Below, piece by piece: positions 43,235 to 53,941 of a stretch of DNA of 64,000 nt. The notes beneath the pieces were generated by a model. The model ran no database searches. It saw only the letters and a program-made list of their open reading frames with translations, and was not told the DNA's origin. A program made the translations under genes and the position numbers. Location of the stretch: contig JACPSH010000002.1 in assembly GCA_016193395.1 (NCBI GenBank), forward strand, positions 1 through 64,000, in the 5' to 3' direction. The number at the start of each line of letters is the position of its first letter. Within the stretch, counting starts at the first letter, position 1. Origin of the DNA: Gammaproteobacteria bacterium. Its GTDB lineage: Bacteria; Pseudomonadota; Gammaproteobacteria; Eutrophobiales; Eutrophobiaceae.

Positions 43235-43266
43235 CCGTGCGGGCCGGCCTGCCCGGCCCCCCGTAC

Positions 43267-44631
43267 TCATTCCACGGATGCGGCGCCTGCCGAAATGGAC
43301 GCGGGCGCACCGGACCACGCGATCCGCCATGCCTCCTCGCCGGCCCCGGCGGCGCAGCTCGCGTCTATCCAGAGGTCGGCGACGGCGGCGAGACGGCCCC
43401 GGCTGTAGAGTAGCGGGATGCGTTCGCGCAACCACGGAGGGATGCCGCGTTCCTGGAACAGGTGTTTCAATTCGCGCGTGTGCGTGGATCCCGCCGGTCG
43501 CAGGCGTTCCCCACCTTGGCGGAATCTCACTTCCAGACGGTCATCGGGACAGATCAATCGGCGGATGCCGGCTCCCGTGCCCGCCTGCGCGGTCAGCATG
43601 CCGTCCGCGAGCTGGAGCGGCTCATCTACGCGCCACGAAACCACCAGCCGCCGGTCATGCGTCCGCAACGGCGGGCCCGCAAACAGCAGGCCACGATAAC
43701 GCCGGATCTCGACGCCAGGCCACGCAAGACACGGCACGGCGTCCATCCGCGCCCCAATGACCTCTTCCTGGATCCTTTCCAGCATGGCCGCGGCGGGTAG
43801 CGGGAGCGATAACCGTTTCAGCCAGAAATGGATCAGGTTGTTACGGCGCGCCTCCGACAACAGGGCGAGCTGCTCGAGATGGAGCACGTTGTCCGCGCCT
43901 GCACGGCATCCTGCAAAGTCTTCTTCCGCCAGTTCCGCGAGCAGCCCCGCCGCACGCGACTGTATCGCGGCAGCGCGCGCCAGGACCGCGGGCAAGCCGG
44001 GGCGACGCTGCACGAGCCGCGGGATGATTTCTCGCCGCAGGAAGTTGCGATCGAAACGCGGGTCGACATTGCTCGTGTCGTCGATCCATTCCAGGGAATG
44101 TATGCGGGCATATTGACGGATCGTTTCCCGGCTGAACGGCAGCAGCGGACGGGCGAGCCAGCCCGACCCGTACGGCCGCAGGGCGGGCATGCCTGACAGT
44201 CCCGAAGGGCCGGCGCCGCGGCACAACTGGAGCAACAACGTTTCAGCCTGGTCATCCAGATGGTGCCCGGTCAACAGCATCTCCCCGCGCCCGAGCCACT
44301 TGCCGAGGGCGAGGTAACGCAATTTTCGCGCAAACGATTCCGGACTGGCGCCGGATCGCGGACGCGCATCGATACGCTGCAGCGTCAACGGCACACCGAG
44401 CGACCCGCAGACCGCTTCGCAATGCCGGGCCCAGGAGGCGCTATCAGGATGGATGCCGTGATCGATATGGATCGCCGCCAGCGTTCCGGGGAGCCGCTCG
44501 GCGATCGCGCAGGCGGCGTGGAGGAGCACGTGTGAATCCACGCCGCCGCTGTAGGCGACGCAGTAGCGCGGTGCCGGCGCCCACCGCAGCAGGCTTGCCA
44601 GAAGATGTTCCGCAGAATAGGCCTCCGGCAT
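43267..44631 (-). CDS. tilS: tRNA(Ile)-lysidine synthase TilS
   Basis: Modifies C34 of tRNA-Ile(CAU) to lysidine so that it reads AUA. PP-loop motif AYSGGVDSHVLL (residues 26-37), IHIDHGIHPDSASW, LLTGHHLDDQAETLLLQLCRG, and the C-terminal tRNA-binding domain (FRQGGERLRPAG, LKHLFQERGIPPWLRERIPLL). Length 454 is normal. It follows accA on the minus strand by about 55 bases, the usual gammaproteobacterial dnaE-accA-tilS order. Confidence 0.96.
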   Translation of the reverse strand: MPEAYSAEHLLASLLRWAPAPRYCVAYSGGVDSHVLLHAACAIAERLPGTLAAIHIDHGIHPDSASWARHCEAVCGSLGVPLTLQRIDARPRSGASPESFARKLRYLALGKWLGRGEMLLTGHHLDDQAETLLLQLCRGAGPSGLSGMPALRPYGSGWLARPLLPFSRETIRQYARIHSLEWIDDTSNVDPRFDRNFLRREIIPRLVQRRPGLPAVLARAAAIQSRAAGLLAELAEEDFAGCRAGADNVLHLEQLALLSEARRNNLIHFWLKRLSLPLPAAAMLERIQEEVIGARMDAVPCLAWPGVEIRRYRGLLFAGPPLRTHDRRLVVSWRVDEPLQLADGMLTAQAGTGAGIRRLICPDDRLEVRFRQGGERLRPAGSTHTRELKHLFQERGIPPWLRERIPLLYSRGRLAAVADLWIDASCAAGAGEEAWRIAWSGAPASISAGAASVE

Positions 44632-44686
44632 TTGCGCAAGTCCTGTGAAACGGATTGACGGGCGGCGCCCGCCCGCCGGAACCGGG

Positions 44687-45640
44687 CTACTGGAAAAAGC
44701 CGAATGCGCGCAGCCGCTGCTGGCGCCGGGTCAGGAGATCCTGCAGTTCGAGCGCCGTAAGTTCTTCCAGCCGCGCCACGATCTCCGCCTTCACGTTCGT
44801 CGCCACGGCGTCGTAATCGCGGTGCGCGCCGCCCGCGGGTTCCGCGACGATCTCGTCCACGACGCCCGCTTCCTTGAGCCGCGGGGCGGTGATGCCCATC
44901 GCTTCGGCTGCCTCCTCGGCCTTGTCCGAGCTCTTCCAGAGAATCGAGGCGCAGCCTTCAGGCGAAATAACCGAATACGTGCTGTATTCCAGCATGATGA
45001 CCCGGTCGCCGACGCCGATGGCGAGCGCGCCTCCCGACCCGCCCTCGCCGATGACCGTGGAAATGATCGGGGTGCGCAGTTGCGACATCACCTCCAGGTT
45101 CCTGGCGATGGCCTCGCTCTGGCCCCGCTCCTCCGCGCCGATCCCGGGATAGGCGCCCGGCGTATCGATGAAGGTCAGCACCGGCAAACGGAAACGTTCG
45201 GCCAGCAGCATGATGCGCAGGGCCTTGCGATATCCCTCCGGCCGCGGCATGCCGTAATTGCGGTGCAAGCGTTCCTTGACGTCGCGCCCCTTCTGATGGC
45301 CGACCACGGCCACCGGCCGGCCGTCCAGGCGCGCGAGCCCGGCGACAACCGCCGGATCGTCCGCAAAGGCCCGGTCCCCGTGCAGTTCCTCGAAGTCCGT
45401 GAAAATGCGCGTGATGTAATCGAGCGTGTACGGGCGCATCGTGTGGCGCGCGACCTGTGCGATCTGCCACGCGCTCAGGGAAGAAAAGATGGACTCCGTG
45501 ATCTCGCGGCTGCGCTTCTGCAGCCTGGCAATTTCATCGCTGACATTCACGTCGGAATCGTGGTTGACGTAACGCAGTTCCTGGATCTTCGCCTCCAGTT
45601 CCGCGATGGGCTGTTCGAAATCTAGAAAATTCTGGGTCAT
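44687..45640 (-). CDS. accA: Acetyl-CoA carboxylase carboxyltransferase subunit alpha
   Basis: Alpha half of the carboxyltransferase that makes malonyl-CoA for fatty acid synthesis. Recognised by [84 protein letters not shown] and [14 protein letters not shown]. Length 317 matches E. coli. It starts 27 bases after dnaE and is likely cotranscribed with it. Confidence 0.97.
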   Translation of the reverse strand: MTQNFLDFEQPIAELEAKIQELRYVNHDSDVNVSDEIARLQKRSREITESIFSSLSAWQIAQVARHTMRPYTLDYITRIFTDFEELHGDRAFADDPAVVAGLARLDGRPVAVVGHQKGRDVKERLHRNYGMPRPEGYRKALRIMLLAERFRLPVLTFIDTPGAYPGIGAEERGQSEAIARNLEVMSQLRTPIISTVIGEGGSGGALAIGVGDRVIMLEYSTYSVISPEGCASILWKSSDKAEEAAEAMGITAPRLKEAGVVDEIVAEPAGGAHRDYDAVATNVKAEIVARLEELTALELQDLLTRRQQRLRAFGFFQ

Positions 45641-45667
45641 CGGATTGGTCGGGGCGGGCGGGCCGCG

Positions 45668-48600
45668 TCAATGCCGGGTCTGATTGTATTTGACCGCGAC
45701 GTTGCCCGCCCCCAGCATGAGTTGCAGTTCATCCAGCAGCTGGTCCGTGAGCGCAACCTTCCACGCGTCCCCCAGGTTGAGCGTACCGGTTGCAACGCCG
45801 TTATTATACTCGATCACCACCAGACAGGTTCCCGGTCTGCACGGCGCGAGGACGTCCTTGAGTTCTGCCAGCGTGCCGTTGCGCAGTCCTTCGGCGCTTA
45901 CACGCAGTTGCAGGCGCGCGTGCCGCGCCCGGAATTGATCGAGCGTGTACAGTTCGCGGCAAATAATCGAGTGGCCGGATTCAAGGTATTCGTCCGGCAC
46001 GACTTCCCCCCTGGCGACGATCAATTGATCCTTCGCAAGCAGGTGCCGGTAGCGCTGGTAGGTTTCGGAATACAGCGTCACGTGCGCGCGCGCGGTGCGA
46101 TCATCGATCCGCAGCTCCGCCATCTTGCCGCGGCTACCAGAGCGCGTACGTATGGAATCGATATAGCCGGCCACGATCGCGTTGCCGACGCGGAGATCCC
46201 GGAGCGCGCTCGTGACGATGCCCGCCAGTTCTCCCTGGTAGCGCATGATGGGATGGCCTTCCAGATAGAATCCGAGAGTTTCCTTCTCGCCTGACAACCG
46301 TTCCTGTTCGCTCCATTCCTGCGCGGCGACGAATGGAGATTCACCCTCGCCCCCGGGCCCGGCCAACGAGGCTGCGCCCGCCGTGACCTTCAGTCCGAAC
46401 AGGTCGTTCTGTCCGAGACTCGAATTGGCGGTCAATTGCCCGGCGAACTGGATGGCCTTGTCGAGACTTGCCATGATCGCATTCCGTCCCGGCCCCAGTT
46501 CATCGGCTGCACCCGACCGAATCAGCGCCTCGATCACTCGCTTGTTGACCCGGCGCGCGTCCACGCGGCGCGCGAACTCGAAGAGGTCCGTGTATTTCCC
46601 GTCGCGATCCCGCTCCTGCAGGATGGCATCGACCGCGGAAGCGCCGATGCCCTTGATGGCCCCGAGTCCGAATCTTATGGACTTTCCGTCCACCACGTTG
46701 AAACGGTATCCGCTCTCATTCAGCGACGGGGCCAGCAGCACAAGACCCATGCGGCGGATTTCTTCACGCAGCAGCACGACTTTGTCCGTGTTGTCCATGT
46801 CGGCCGAGAGCACCGCCGCCATGAATGCGGCCGGAAAGTGCGTCTTCTGCCACGCGGTCTGATACGCAAGCAGCGCATACGCGGCCGAGTGAGATTTGTT
46901 GAACCCGTAACCCGCGAACTTCTCTACCAGATCAAAGATGTTGCTGGCAACCGTTTCGTTCACGCCCCTGGCCTTCGCGCCCTGCACGAACACATCGCGC
47001 TGCCTGGCCATCTCTTCAGGTTTCTTCTTGCCCATGGCCCGGCGCAGCAGGTCGGCCGCGCCCAGCGTGTACCCGGCCAGGACCTGGGCGATTTGCATGA
47101 CTTGTTCCTGGTAGAGGATGACGCCCCAGGTGGGTTTCAATATCTCTTCCAGGGCGGAATGCGGATACTGGACGCGGGCCCTGCCGTGCTTGCGATCGAC
47201 GAAATCATCGACCATGCCGGACTGCAGCGGCCCGGGACGGAACAAGGCAACCAGCGCGATGAGTTCATTGAAATTGTCCGGACGCAGGCGCTTGATCAAC
47301 TTGCGCATGCCATCCGACTCAAGCTGGAATATCGCCGCCGTATCCATACGCTGGATCAGTTCGTAGGTCGGGGCGTCGTCGAGCGCGATCCGGGTCATGT
47401 CTATGGGGGGCAGGCCCTGGTCCGCAAGCATCCTGTTCGCGTCTCGTGCCGCGCAATCGATGATGGTCAGCGTGCGCAGGCCCAGGAAATCGAACTTGAC
47501 GAGGCCAATGGCTTCCACGTCCCCCATGTCGAACTGAGTGGAGGTGGTCTGACTCCCTGGTTCGCAATAGAGCGGCATGTATTCCGTCAACGGCCGTGGC
47601 GCGATGACGATGCCGCCGGCATGTTTGCCTGCGTTCCTGGCAAGCCCCTCCAGGCGCCTGGCCAGATCAATCAGGGCCCTGACATCCTCTTCGTCCTCGT
47701 ACTGCTGGCGCAGTGCGTCCTCCTCCGCTAGTGCCTTGTCCAGTGTCATGTTCAACTCGAAGGGGATCAGCTTCGCCACCTTGTCCACAAAACCATACGG
47801 GTGGCCCAGTACCCGTCCGACATCGCGCACAACTGCCTTAGCCGCCATGCTGCCAAAGGTGATGATCTGTGATACCCGGTCGCGGCCATAGCGACCGGCA
47901 ACGTAATCGATCACTTCATCGCGCCGATCCATGCAGAAGTCGATGTCGAAGTCCGGCAATGACACGCGCTCCGGATTGAGGAACCGCTCGAACAGCAGAT
48001 CGTAACGAATCGGATCCAATTCGGTGATGCCGAGCGCGTAGGCTACGAGCGAGCCCGCGCCCGAGCCGCGTCCGGGGCCGACCGGGATGCCGCGCGCCTT
48101 GGCCCAGCGGATGAAGTCCGCGACGATCAGGAAATAACCCGCGAAGCCCATTTTGATGATGACTGCGAGCTCGCGTGCAAGCCTGTGGCCGTAAGTTTCG
48201 CCGTCCCGCGCTGCCGCGCCGCCGGACACGGCGGCCGCGTACTCCAGCCGTTGCAGCCCCGCCTCGGCTTCGTGCCGCAGCCAGGAATTCTGATCGTATC
48301 CTTCGGGAACAGGGAAGTCGGGAAGGTGGTACTCGCCCAGCTTGAGTTCAAGGTTGCAGCGCTGGGCGATCAGCAGCGTGTTCGCGACGGCTTCAGGCAA
48401 ATCGGAAAAGAGGTCCCGCATCTGCGCGCCGGACTTGAGGTACTGTTCGGGGCTGTAGGGGCGCGGGCGTTTCGGATCGCCGAGTGTCCGTCCCTGGTGA
48501 ATGCAGACACGCGCCTCGTGCGCCTGGAAGTCGTCGCGACCCAGAAAGCGGACGTCGTTGGTGGCGACGACCGGGACGTTGAAGGATTCGGCCAGCGCGA

Positions 48601-49150
48601 CGGCCCCGTCGACATGCAATTCTTCGTGCGGGCGGCCGGTTCGCTGCAGCTCCAGGTAATATCGATCCGGGAACAACTCGAGCCATTCCGCGAGCAGGGT
48701 CTTCGCCAGCTCACGGTTGCCGTTGACCAGCGCCTGCCCGACATCGCCATCGCGCGCTCCTGACAGCGCGATCAGTCCCCCGGTCGCGTCCTTCAGCCAC
48801 GCGCGCCGGACCTGTACGCCCCCCTGCACGCCTGACTCCACGTAACTTCGCGTGATGACGCGCGCCAGGTTGCGGTAGCCTTCCGCGCTCTGGCACAGCA
48901 CCACCAGAGTGGATATCCCCGGGCCGGCTTCGTCGGCAACCTGCAATTCGGCGCCGATCAGGGGCTTGAGGCCTGCCCGTTCCGCTGCGCGGTAGGCCTT
49001 GACCGACGAAAAAAGGTTGCCGTGCTCGGTCACCGCAACGGCCGGCATCCGCGCCGCGGCCACCGCCTCGACCAGCGGCTCGATCCGGATCAACCCGTCG
49101 ACGAGGGAGTACTCCGAATGCAGGCGCAGATGAACGAAACCGTCTTCCAT
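45668..49150 (-). CDS. dnaE: DNA polymerase III alpha subunit
   Basis: Catalytic subunit of the replicative polymerase, 1160 residues. The PHP domain opens the protein (VHLRLHSEYSLVDGLI, AVTEHGNLFS); the palm holds GPGRGSGAGSLVAYALGIT and the catalytic PDFDIDFCMDRRDEVI; LVKFDFLGLRTLTII, FNKSHSAAYALLAYQTAW and the late OB-fold region (GNAIVAGYIDSIRTRSG) follow. It begins nine bases after rnhB's stop. Full length, no sign of damage. Confidence 0.98.
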   Translation of the reverse strand: MEDGFVHLRLHSEYSLVDGLIRIEPLVEAVAAARMPAVAVTEHGNLFSSVKAYRAAERAGLKPLIGAELQVADEAGPGISTLVVLCQSAEGYRNLARVITRSYVESGVQGGVQVRRAWLKDATGGLIALSGARDGDVGQALVNGNRELAKTLLAEWLELFPDRYYLELQRTGRPHEELHVDGAVALAESFNVPVVATNDVRFLGRDDFQAHEARVCIHQGRTLGDPKRPRPYSPEQYLKSGAQMRDLFSDLPEAVANTLLIAQRCNLELKLGEYHLPDFPVPEGYDQNSWLRHEAEAGLQRLEYAAAVSGGAAARDGETYGHRLARELAVIIKMGFAGYFLIVADFIRWAKARGIPVGPGRGSGAGSLVAYALGITELDPIRYDLLFERFLNPERVSLPDFDIDFCMDRRDEVIDYVAGRYGRDRVSQIITFGSMAAKAVVRDVGRVLGHPYGFVDKVAKLIPFELNMTLDKALAEEDALRQQYEDEEDVRALIDLARRLEGLARNAGKHAGGIVIAPRPLTEYMPLYCEPGSQTTSTQFDMGDVEAIGLVKFDFLGLRTLTIIDCAARDANRMLADQGLPPIDMTRIALDDAPTYELIQRMDTAAIFQLESDGMRKLIKRLRPDNFNELIALVALFRPGPLQSGMVDDFVDRKHGRARVQYPHSALEEILKPTWGVILYQEQVMQIAQVLAGYTLGAADLLRRAMGKKKPEEMARQRDVFVQGAKARGVNETVASNIFDLVEKFAGYGFNKSHSAAYALLAYQTAWQKTHFPAAFMAAVLSADMDNTDKVVLLREEIRRMGLVLLAPSLNESGYRFNVVDGKSIRFGLGAIKGIGASAVDAILQERDRDGKYTDLFEFARRVDARRVNKRVIEALIRSGAADELGPGRNAIMASLDKAIQFAGQLTANSSLGQNDLFGLKVTAGAASLAGPGGEGESPFVAAQEWSEQERLSGEKETLGFYLEGHPIMRYQGELAGIVTSALRDLRVGNAIVAGYIDSIRTRSGSRGKMAELRIDDRTARAHVTLYSETYQRYRHLLAKDQLIVARGEVVPDEYLESGHSIICRELYTLDQFRARHARLQLRVSAEGLRNGTLAELKDVLAPCRPGTCLVVIEYNNGVATGTLNLGDAWKVALTDQLLDELQLMLGAGNVAVKYNQTRH

Positions 49151-49159
49151 CTGCGGGAT

Positions 49160-49765
49160 TCAACCGCTCGAGCGCGGATCGAGAATTCGCTGGACCGGCG
49201 TGAACGAGCGCCGGTGCGCTTCGCAGACTCCCAGCCGCGCCAGCGCCTCCAGATGTTCCGGAGTTGCATATCCCTTGTGCCGGGCGAAACCGTAGCCGGG
49301 GTACTTCTGATCCAGCGCGATCATCTCTTCGTCGCGATACACCTTGGCAAGAATGGAGGCCGCACTGATGGCCGCCACCGTCTGATCTCCGCGAACGACG
49401 GCTTCAACGTCGCAATCCAGCACGGGGCATCGATCACCGTCGACCAGCACGCGATCGGGACGCATCGGAAGCGCGAGGACGGCCCGGCGCATGGCCAGCA
49501 AGGCGGCATTGAGTATGTTGAGCCGATCGATGTCCTCATTGTCCACATGCCCAATTGCCCAGGCAAGCGCGGTGCTCCGGATCGAGGCGGCGAGGCGTTT
49601 CCGGGTTGCCGCGCTCAACTGTTTGGAATCCGCCAAACCGTCGATACGGACAGCCGTTCCGAGAATGACGGCGGCCGCGACCACGGGGCCGGCCAGCGGC
49701 CCGCGGCCCGCCTCGTCCACGCCGGCGATCAACAGTGGTTCCCCCCCGGTCCGTCCGGAGCCCAT
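49160..49765 (-). CDS. rnhB: Ribonuclease HII
   Basis: Cleaves RNA in RNA-DNA hybrids and removes misinserted ribonucleotides. Active-site blocks: [44 protein letters not shown]-type region ([11 protein letters not shown]) and [18 protein letters not shown]. Length 201, normal. Its ATG shares a base with the lpxB stop (TGATG), so it is coupled to the lipid A genes. Confidence 0.97.
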   Translation of the reverse strand: MGSGRTGGEPLLIAGVDEAGRGPLAGPVVAAAVILGTAVRIDGLADSKQLSAATRKRLAASIRSTALAWAIGHVDNEDIDRLNILNAALLAMRRAVLALPMRPDRVLVDGDRCPVLDCDVEAVVRGDQTVAAISAASILAKVYRDEEMIALDQKYPGYGFARHKGYATPEHLEALARLGVCEAHRRSFTPVQRILDPRSSG

Positions 49766-50922
49766 CAGCGTACCGCGATCAGATCGACGATGGCCTGCGC
49801 GGCGCGTTCTCCGGCATTGCGCCGAAGAACGTCATGCAGTTCGCAAAATCTCAGCCGTAGCGCGTCCACGGCACGCGCATCGTCCAGCCAGCGCAGCAAT
49901 TCGGCCGCGAGCCGCGCGGGCGTGCAGTCGTCCTGCAGGCATTCCGGGACAAGGGCGTCGCCCGCCAGGAGATTCGGCAGGGCGGTGAACCGCACGTTCA
50001 CCATCGAGCGGATGATCCTGTAGGTCAAGACGTTCATGCGGTAAGCCACGACCATCGGGAGCTTGAACAACATGGCTTCAAGCGTGACCGTGCCCGAGGC
50101 GAGCAATCCCAGGTCGGCGGCTTCCAGCACGTCGTGCGCGCGATCACGGAAGATCGTGAAAGGCAGATCTTCGAGTCCGTGATCCCGACAGGCGTCGCGG
50201 CAGCGCTGCTCTGCCTCCGTGTCCAGCACGCTGCTAAGAAATTCTACGTCCGGCCGCGACTCGCGCACCCGCGCCGCCGCCCGCAGGAAGGGCTCGAGGT
50301 GCCGGTCGAGTTCCGTGCGGCGGCTGCCGGGCATGACGGCCACACAGACTGTGCGTTCCGCCAGCCCCAGACGCCGCCGCGCCGCCGCCCGATCGGGCTC
50401 CATTCCGATCCGGTCCGCGAGGGGGTGGCCGACCCACACCGCCGGGATCCGCCACTGGCGGTAAATGTCCTGCTCGAACGGGAACAGCAGCAGGACCCGA
50501 TCCACGGCCGCCGCGATCTTGCGCAGCCGGTTCCGGCGCCACGCCCAGACCGTGGGGCTGACGTAATGAACGGTCCTGATTCCCCGCTGGCGCAACGCCA
50601 GTTCGAGATCCAGGTTGAAGTCTGGCGCGTCGACACCAATAAATACGTCCGGGCGCCAGTCCAGAAAACGTGCGATCAGCCGCCGCCGCAGGCCGTAGAG
50701 TTCAGCGAATCGCCCCAGGACCTCTACCAGTCCCATGACCGCCAGACGGTCCATGGAGGCAACACTCACGCAACCGGCGCTGGCCATGCGCTTCCCGCCG
50801 ACCCCCTCGACCGCGATGTCCAGCGGTAGCTGGCGGCGACGCAGGGCCTCGATCAGGTCTCCGCCCAGGAAATCGCCTGAAGGCTCACCGGCGACGATGC
50901 CTATTCTCTGCATGGGCGACAC
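49765..50922 (-). CDS. lpxB: Lipid-A-disaccharide synthase
   Basis: Joins UDP-2,3-diacylglucosamine and lipid X to form the tetraacyl disaccharide of lipid A. Recognised by [77 protein letters not shown] and [20 protein letters not shown]. Length 385, normal. It lies 59 bases after lpxA. Confidence 0.97.
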   Translation of the reverse strand: MSPMQRIGIVAGEPSGDFLGGDLIEALRRRQLPLDIAVEGVGGKRMASAGCVSVASMDRLAVMGLVEVLGRFAELYGLRRRLIARFLDWRPDVFIGVDAPDFNLDLELALRQRGIRTVHYVSPTVWAWRRNRLRKIAAAVDRVLLLFPFEQDIYRQWRIPAVWVGHPLADRIGMEPDRAAARRRLGLAERTVCVAVMPGSRRTELDRHLEPFLRAAARVRESRPDVEFLSSVLDTEAEQRCRDACRDHGLEDLPFTIFRDRAHDVLEAADLGLLASGTVTLEAMLFKLPMVVAYRMNVLTYRIIRSMVNVRFTALPNLLAGDALVPECLQDDCTPARLAAELLRWLDDARAVDALRLRFCELHDVLRRNAGERAAQAIVDLIAVR

Positions 50923-50981
50923 CGGTCGTCACCGCCGCTTGGGCCGGCCGGAACGGCGGGTTCGGAGACGCGTCGCGCAGT

Positions 50982-51755
50982 TCAGCGTACGATGCCCCGC
51001 TCGGATCCCTGGATGAATGCCACGAAATTGGCCACGCATGCGTTCGTTGCGGCGAGTGGCGCGAGCTGGTCCACGGCATCCTTCAGCAGCAGCCCCTCCC
51101 TGTATACCACCCGGTAGGCGCGGCGCAGTTCTTCCACGTCCCCATCGCTGAAATGATAGCGTTTCAGGCCCTCGCGGTTCAGCCCCTTGGGCTTGGCCGT
51201 GTTCCCGGACACTAGAATATACGGCGGGACGTCCTTGACAATGACAGAGGAGATGGCCGAAAAACTGTGCCGGCCGATGCGGCAGAACTGGTGCACGCCG
51301 GTGAATCCGCCGAGGACGACGCAACTCTCGACGGACACGTGCCCGGCAAGTGTGGCGTTGTTGGCAAAGACCGTGTCGTCGCCGATGATGCAGTCGTGCG
51401 CGATATGCACGTAGGCCATGATCCAGTTGCGGGATCCGACGCGCGTCACGCCTCCCCCGCCCGTGGTGCCGCGGTTGATGCTGCAAAATTCACGTATTTC
51501 GTTGCCATCCCCGATTTCCAGGCGCGAATCAGGCTCGCCGCGGTACTTCTTGTCCTGGGGATCGCCACCGATGGAACAGTACGGGTGAATGCGGTTGTTG
51601 CAGCCGATCCGCGCCGGCCCGGTGATGACAACCTGGGACTCGACGCGTGTACCCTCGCCGATCTCCACATTTGCACCGACGACCGAGTATGGCCCTATGC
51701 TCACCCCTGCGCCGATCCGGGCGTCGGGGTGAACGATCGCGGTCGAATGAATCAA
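50982..51755 (-). CDS. lpxA: UDP-N-acetylglucosamine acyltransferase LpxA
   Basis: First step of lipid A synthesis: acylates UDP-GlcNAc at O-3. A left-handed beta-helix of hexapeptide repeats (HSTAIVHPDARIGAGVSIGP onward), with CSIGGDPQDKKYRGE, the catalytic histidine region YVHIAHDCIIGDDTVFANN, and GGFTGVHQFCRIGRHSF. Length 257, normal. Its start overlaps the fabZ stop by four bases. Confidence 0.97.
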   Translation of the reverse strand: MIHSTAIVHPDARIGAGVSIGPYSVVGANVEIGEGTRVESQVVITGPARIGCNNRIHPYCSIGGDPQDKKYRGEPDSRLEIGDGNEIREFCSINRGTTGGGGVTRVGSRNWIMAYVHIAHDCIIGDDTVFANNATLAGHVSVESCVVLGGFTGVHQFCRIGRHSFSAISSVIVKDVPPYILVSGNTAKPKGLNREGLKRYHFSDGDVEELRRAYRVVYREGLLLKDAVDQLAPLAATNACVANFVAFIQGSERGIVR

Positions 51756-52201
51756 GGATTCGATTCCGATACGGTCGTCAGGAAATCCGCCGATGCAATC
51801 AGGGCGCCGTCCACACGTGTCGTTCCGGAAAACCTCCAGATATTGCGCCGGACGGCCTGAAGCCTGATTTCAATGGCCAGTTGATCGCCCGGCTCAACCG
51901 GCTTGCGGAAGCGGGCATTGTCCACGCCGACAAGGTAATAGAGCCTGTTTTCGGAATGGCGCACAGCGCCCGATAATTCGCCGAGGATCGCCGCGGCCTG
52001 GGCCATGGCCTCGATGATCAGAACGCCGGGCATCAGCGGCTTTCCCGGAAAGTGACCGGCGAAAAAAGGTTCGTTGATCGTGACGTTCTTGATCGCTCGC
52101 AGGGTCTGCCCCGGGACGCATTCCACTACCCGGTCGAGCAACAGAAACGGATAGCGGTGAGGCAGCAATTCCTTGATCTGATTGATGTCGAGCACGCTCA
52201 T
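51752..52201 (-). CDS. fabZ: 3-hydroxyacyl-ACP dehydratase FabZ
   Basis: Dehydrates beta-hydroxyacyl-ACP in fatty acid elongation. Hot-dog fold with LLPHRYPFLLLDRVVE, the active-site segment FFAGHFPGKPLMPGVLIIEA and ARFRKPVEPGDQLAIE. Length 149, normal. Overlaps both lpxD and lpxA by four bases, balancing acyl chain supply between lipid A and phospholipid. Confidence 0.97.
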   Translation of the reverse strand: MSVLDINQIKELLPHRYPFLLLDRVVECVPGQTLRAIKNVTINEPFFAGHFPGKPLMPGVLIIEAMAQAAAILGELSGAVRHSENRLYYLVGVDNARFRKPVEPGDQLAIEIRLQAVRRNIWRFSGTTRVDGALIASADFLTTVSESNP

Positions 52202-53253
52202 TTGGACTTCGTTCCGATATCCGTCCGCGGGTGGCGCTGCTCCTCGAGCGCCGCTTCCAGGCGCTGGACCTTTCTGGCCAACTCGTCGAGGTGCTTCATC
52301 CGTGCCACGTTCCGCCGCCAGGTATGGTTGTCCAGTGTCGGAACGCCGCCTGAGTAGGTGCCGGATTCCCTGATCGAATTGGGCACGCCGGACATACCGG
52401 TGATGATGACGTCGTCCGCAATTTCAATGTGTCCGCTGATCGCCGTCGCGCCACCGATCATGCAGCGCCTTCCAATATGCACGCTGCCGGCGATCACCGC
52501 GCCCCCTGCAATCGCGGTGTGCGCGCCGACGCGGGTATTATGGCCGATCTGGACCAGGTTATCGATCTTCACGCCCTCCTCGATGACCGTATCTTCGAGC
52601 GCGCCGCGATCGATTGTCGTGTTCGCACCGATCTCGACGTCGTTACCCAGCACGACCCTGCCAAGCTGCGGGATTTTGAGCCAGGTACCACCGTCATTGA
52701 CCAGGCCGAAGCCATCGGCCCCGATGATGGAGCCCGGATGCAGGATGACACGCTCGCCGACCGTCACGGCCCTGCACAGCGTTACGTTTGCAACCAGCTT
52801 GGAATCCGCACCCACCGTGACGTCTTCGCCGATCGCGCACCCCGGTCCGATGAAGACGCCGGCCGCGACCCGTGAATGTTCGCCGATGACTGCGTTGGCG
52901 CCGACGTAGGCGCGAGGATCGACGCTCGCAGACGCGCTGACGGCTGCGCGCGGGTGAATCCCCGGAATGAAACCCGGCTCCGGATGCAGGAGGCCTACCG
53001 CCTTGACATAGGCGACATACGGATCCGCGGCAACCAGCGCGGGGACCGGGCAGCTCTCCAGATCGGCGGCGGTGAGGATTACCGCGGCGGCACGCGTGGT
53101 TTCAAGCAGCCGGGCGTAGCGGCGATTGGCGAGAAACGTGAGCTGTCCGTCCCCTGCGCCGGAGATCGGCGCAACGCCCGTGATGATGCACGACGGGTCG
53201 CCGTGCAGATCGGCCCTGATTGCCTGCGCGATTTGTCCGAGCGTCTGTGCCAT
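52198..53253 (-). CDS. lpxD: UDP-3-O-acylglucosamine N-acyltransferase LpxD
   Basis: Adds the N-linked hydroxyacyl chain in lipid A synthesis. The N-terminal uridine-binding domain (FLANRRYARLLETTRAAAVI) is followed by a hexapeptide beta-helix (VIGEHSRVAAGVFIGPGCAI, GSIIGADGFGLVNDGGTW, IGHNTRVGAHTAIAGGAVIA) and a C-terminal helix (HLDELARKVQRLEAALE). Length 351, normal. It overlaps fabZ by four bases. Confidence 0.97.
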   Translation of the reverse strand: MAQTLGQIAQAIRADLHGDPSCIITGVAPISGAGDGQLTFLANRRYARLLETTRAAAVILTAADLESCPVPALVAADPYVAYVKAVGLLHPEPGFIPGIHPRAAVSASASVDPRAYVGANAVIGEHSRVAAGVFIGPGCAIGEDVTVGADSKLVANVTLCRAVTVGERVILHPGSIIGADGFGLVNDGGTWLKIPQLGRVVLGNDVEIGANTTIDRGALEDTVIEEGVKIDNLVQIGHNTRVGAHTAIAGGAVIAGSVHIGRRCMIGGATAISGHIEIADDVIITGMSGVPNSIRESGTYSGGVPTLDNHTWRRNVARMKHLDELARKVQRLEAALEEQRHPRTDIGTKSK

Positions 53254-53322
53254 TCAAGTGCACGGTGCTGGAAATCCAACCCCGCGTCCAGCGTGCCCGC
53301 GCACCGGGCGTTCGCGACCGGA

Positions 53323-53904
53323 CTACTGCGGCGGCGGCGTCTTGGCTGGAGCGGGCTGAGCCGCGGCCGGTTGCGCGGCACCCGGGGCCGGCGTCTTCTT
53401 CTTCAGGTAGTCGATGACCAACTGCGTCATGTCGACCTTGGGGCTGGCATAAAGCACGCCGTCGCTCACGACCATGTCGTAGTTATTCTGCTTGGCGACG
53501 AGCTGGATTGCGTTCAGGACCTCTTCCTGGATTTTCTTAATTTCTTCGTTGCGGCGGAACGTCAGATCCTCGCGGAACTCATCCTGTCCGCGCTTGAGAT
53601 CGCGTCTCTGGTTGATGATGTCGCGTTCCAGGTTCGCGCGCTCGCCCTCGCTCATGATCGCGGCGTCCTTCGCGAGGCGGTCCTCCATTTCCTTGAGCTT
53701 CTTCTGCGCGGCGACGAGTTCGCGGTCGCGCGGCGCGAATTCCTTTTCGATCTGGGTTCGGACCGCTTCGGCCTGCGGGGCCTGGTCGAGAATGCGGATA
53801 AAATTGATCGCCCCGACCTTGGCTTCCTGGGCGTACGCCGCGCCGCCTGCGCCCGCCCCCATGAGCAATACTCCCAGAATGAATGCCTCGAATGACTTTT
53901 TCAA
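53323..53904 (-). CDS. skp: Periplasmic chaperone Skp (OmpH family)
   Basis: Holds unfolded outer-membrane proteins in the periplasm for the BAM complex. Signal peptide (FILGVLLMGAGAGGAAYAQE), VGAINFIRILDQAPQAEAVR at the start of the body domain, then long charged helices that form the tentacles. The last 30 residues are an Ala/Pro-rich tail (AAQPAAAQPAPAKTPPPQ) not usual in the family. It follows bamA, the standard order. Confidence 0.93.
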   Translation of the reverse strand: MKKSFEAFILGVLLMGAGAGGAAYAQEAKVGAINFIRILDQAPQAEAVRTQIEKEFAPRDRELVAAQKKLKEMEDRLAKDAAIMSEGERANLERDIINQRRDLKRGQDEFREDLTFRRNEEIKKIQEEVLNAIQLVAKQNNYDMVVSDGVLYASPKVDMTQLVIDYLKKKTPAPGAAQPAAAQPAPAKTPPPQ

Positions 53905-53941
53905 TGTTCAACTCCAGTCAGTTTGATGTTCGTTATGGAAC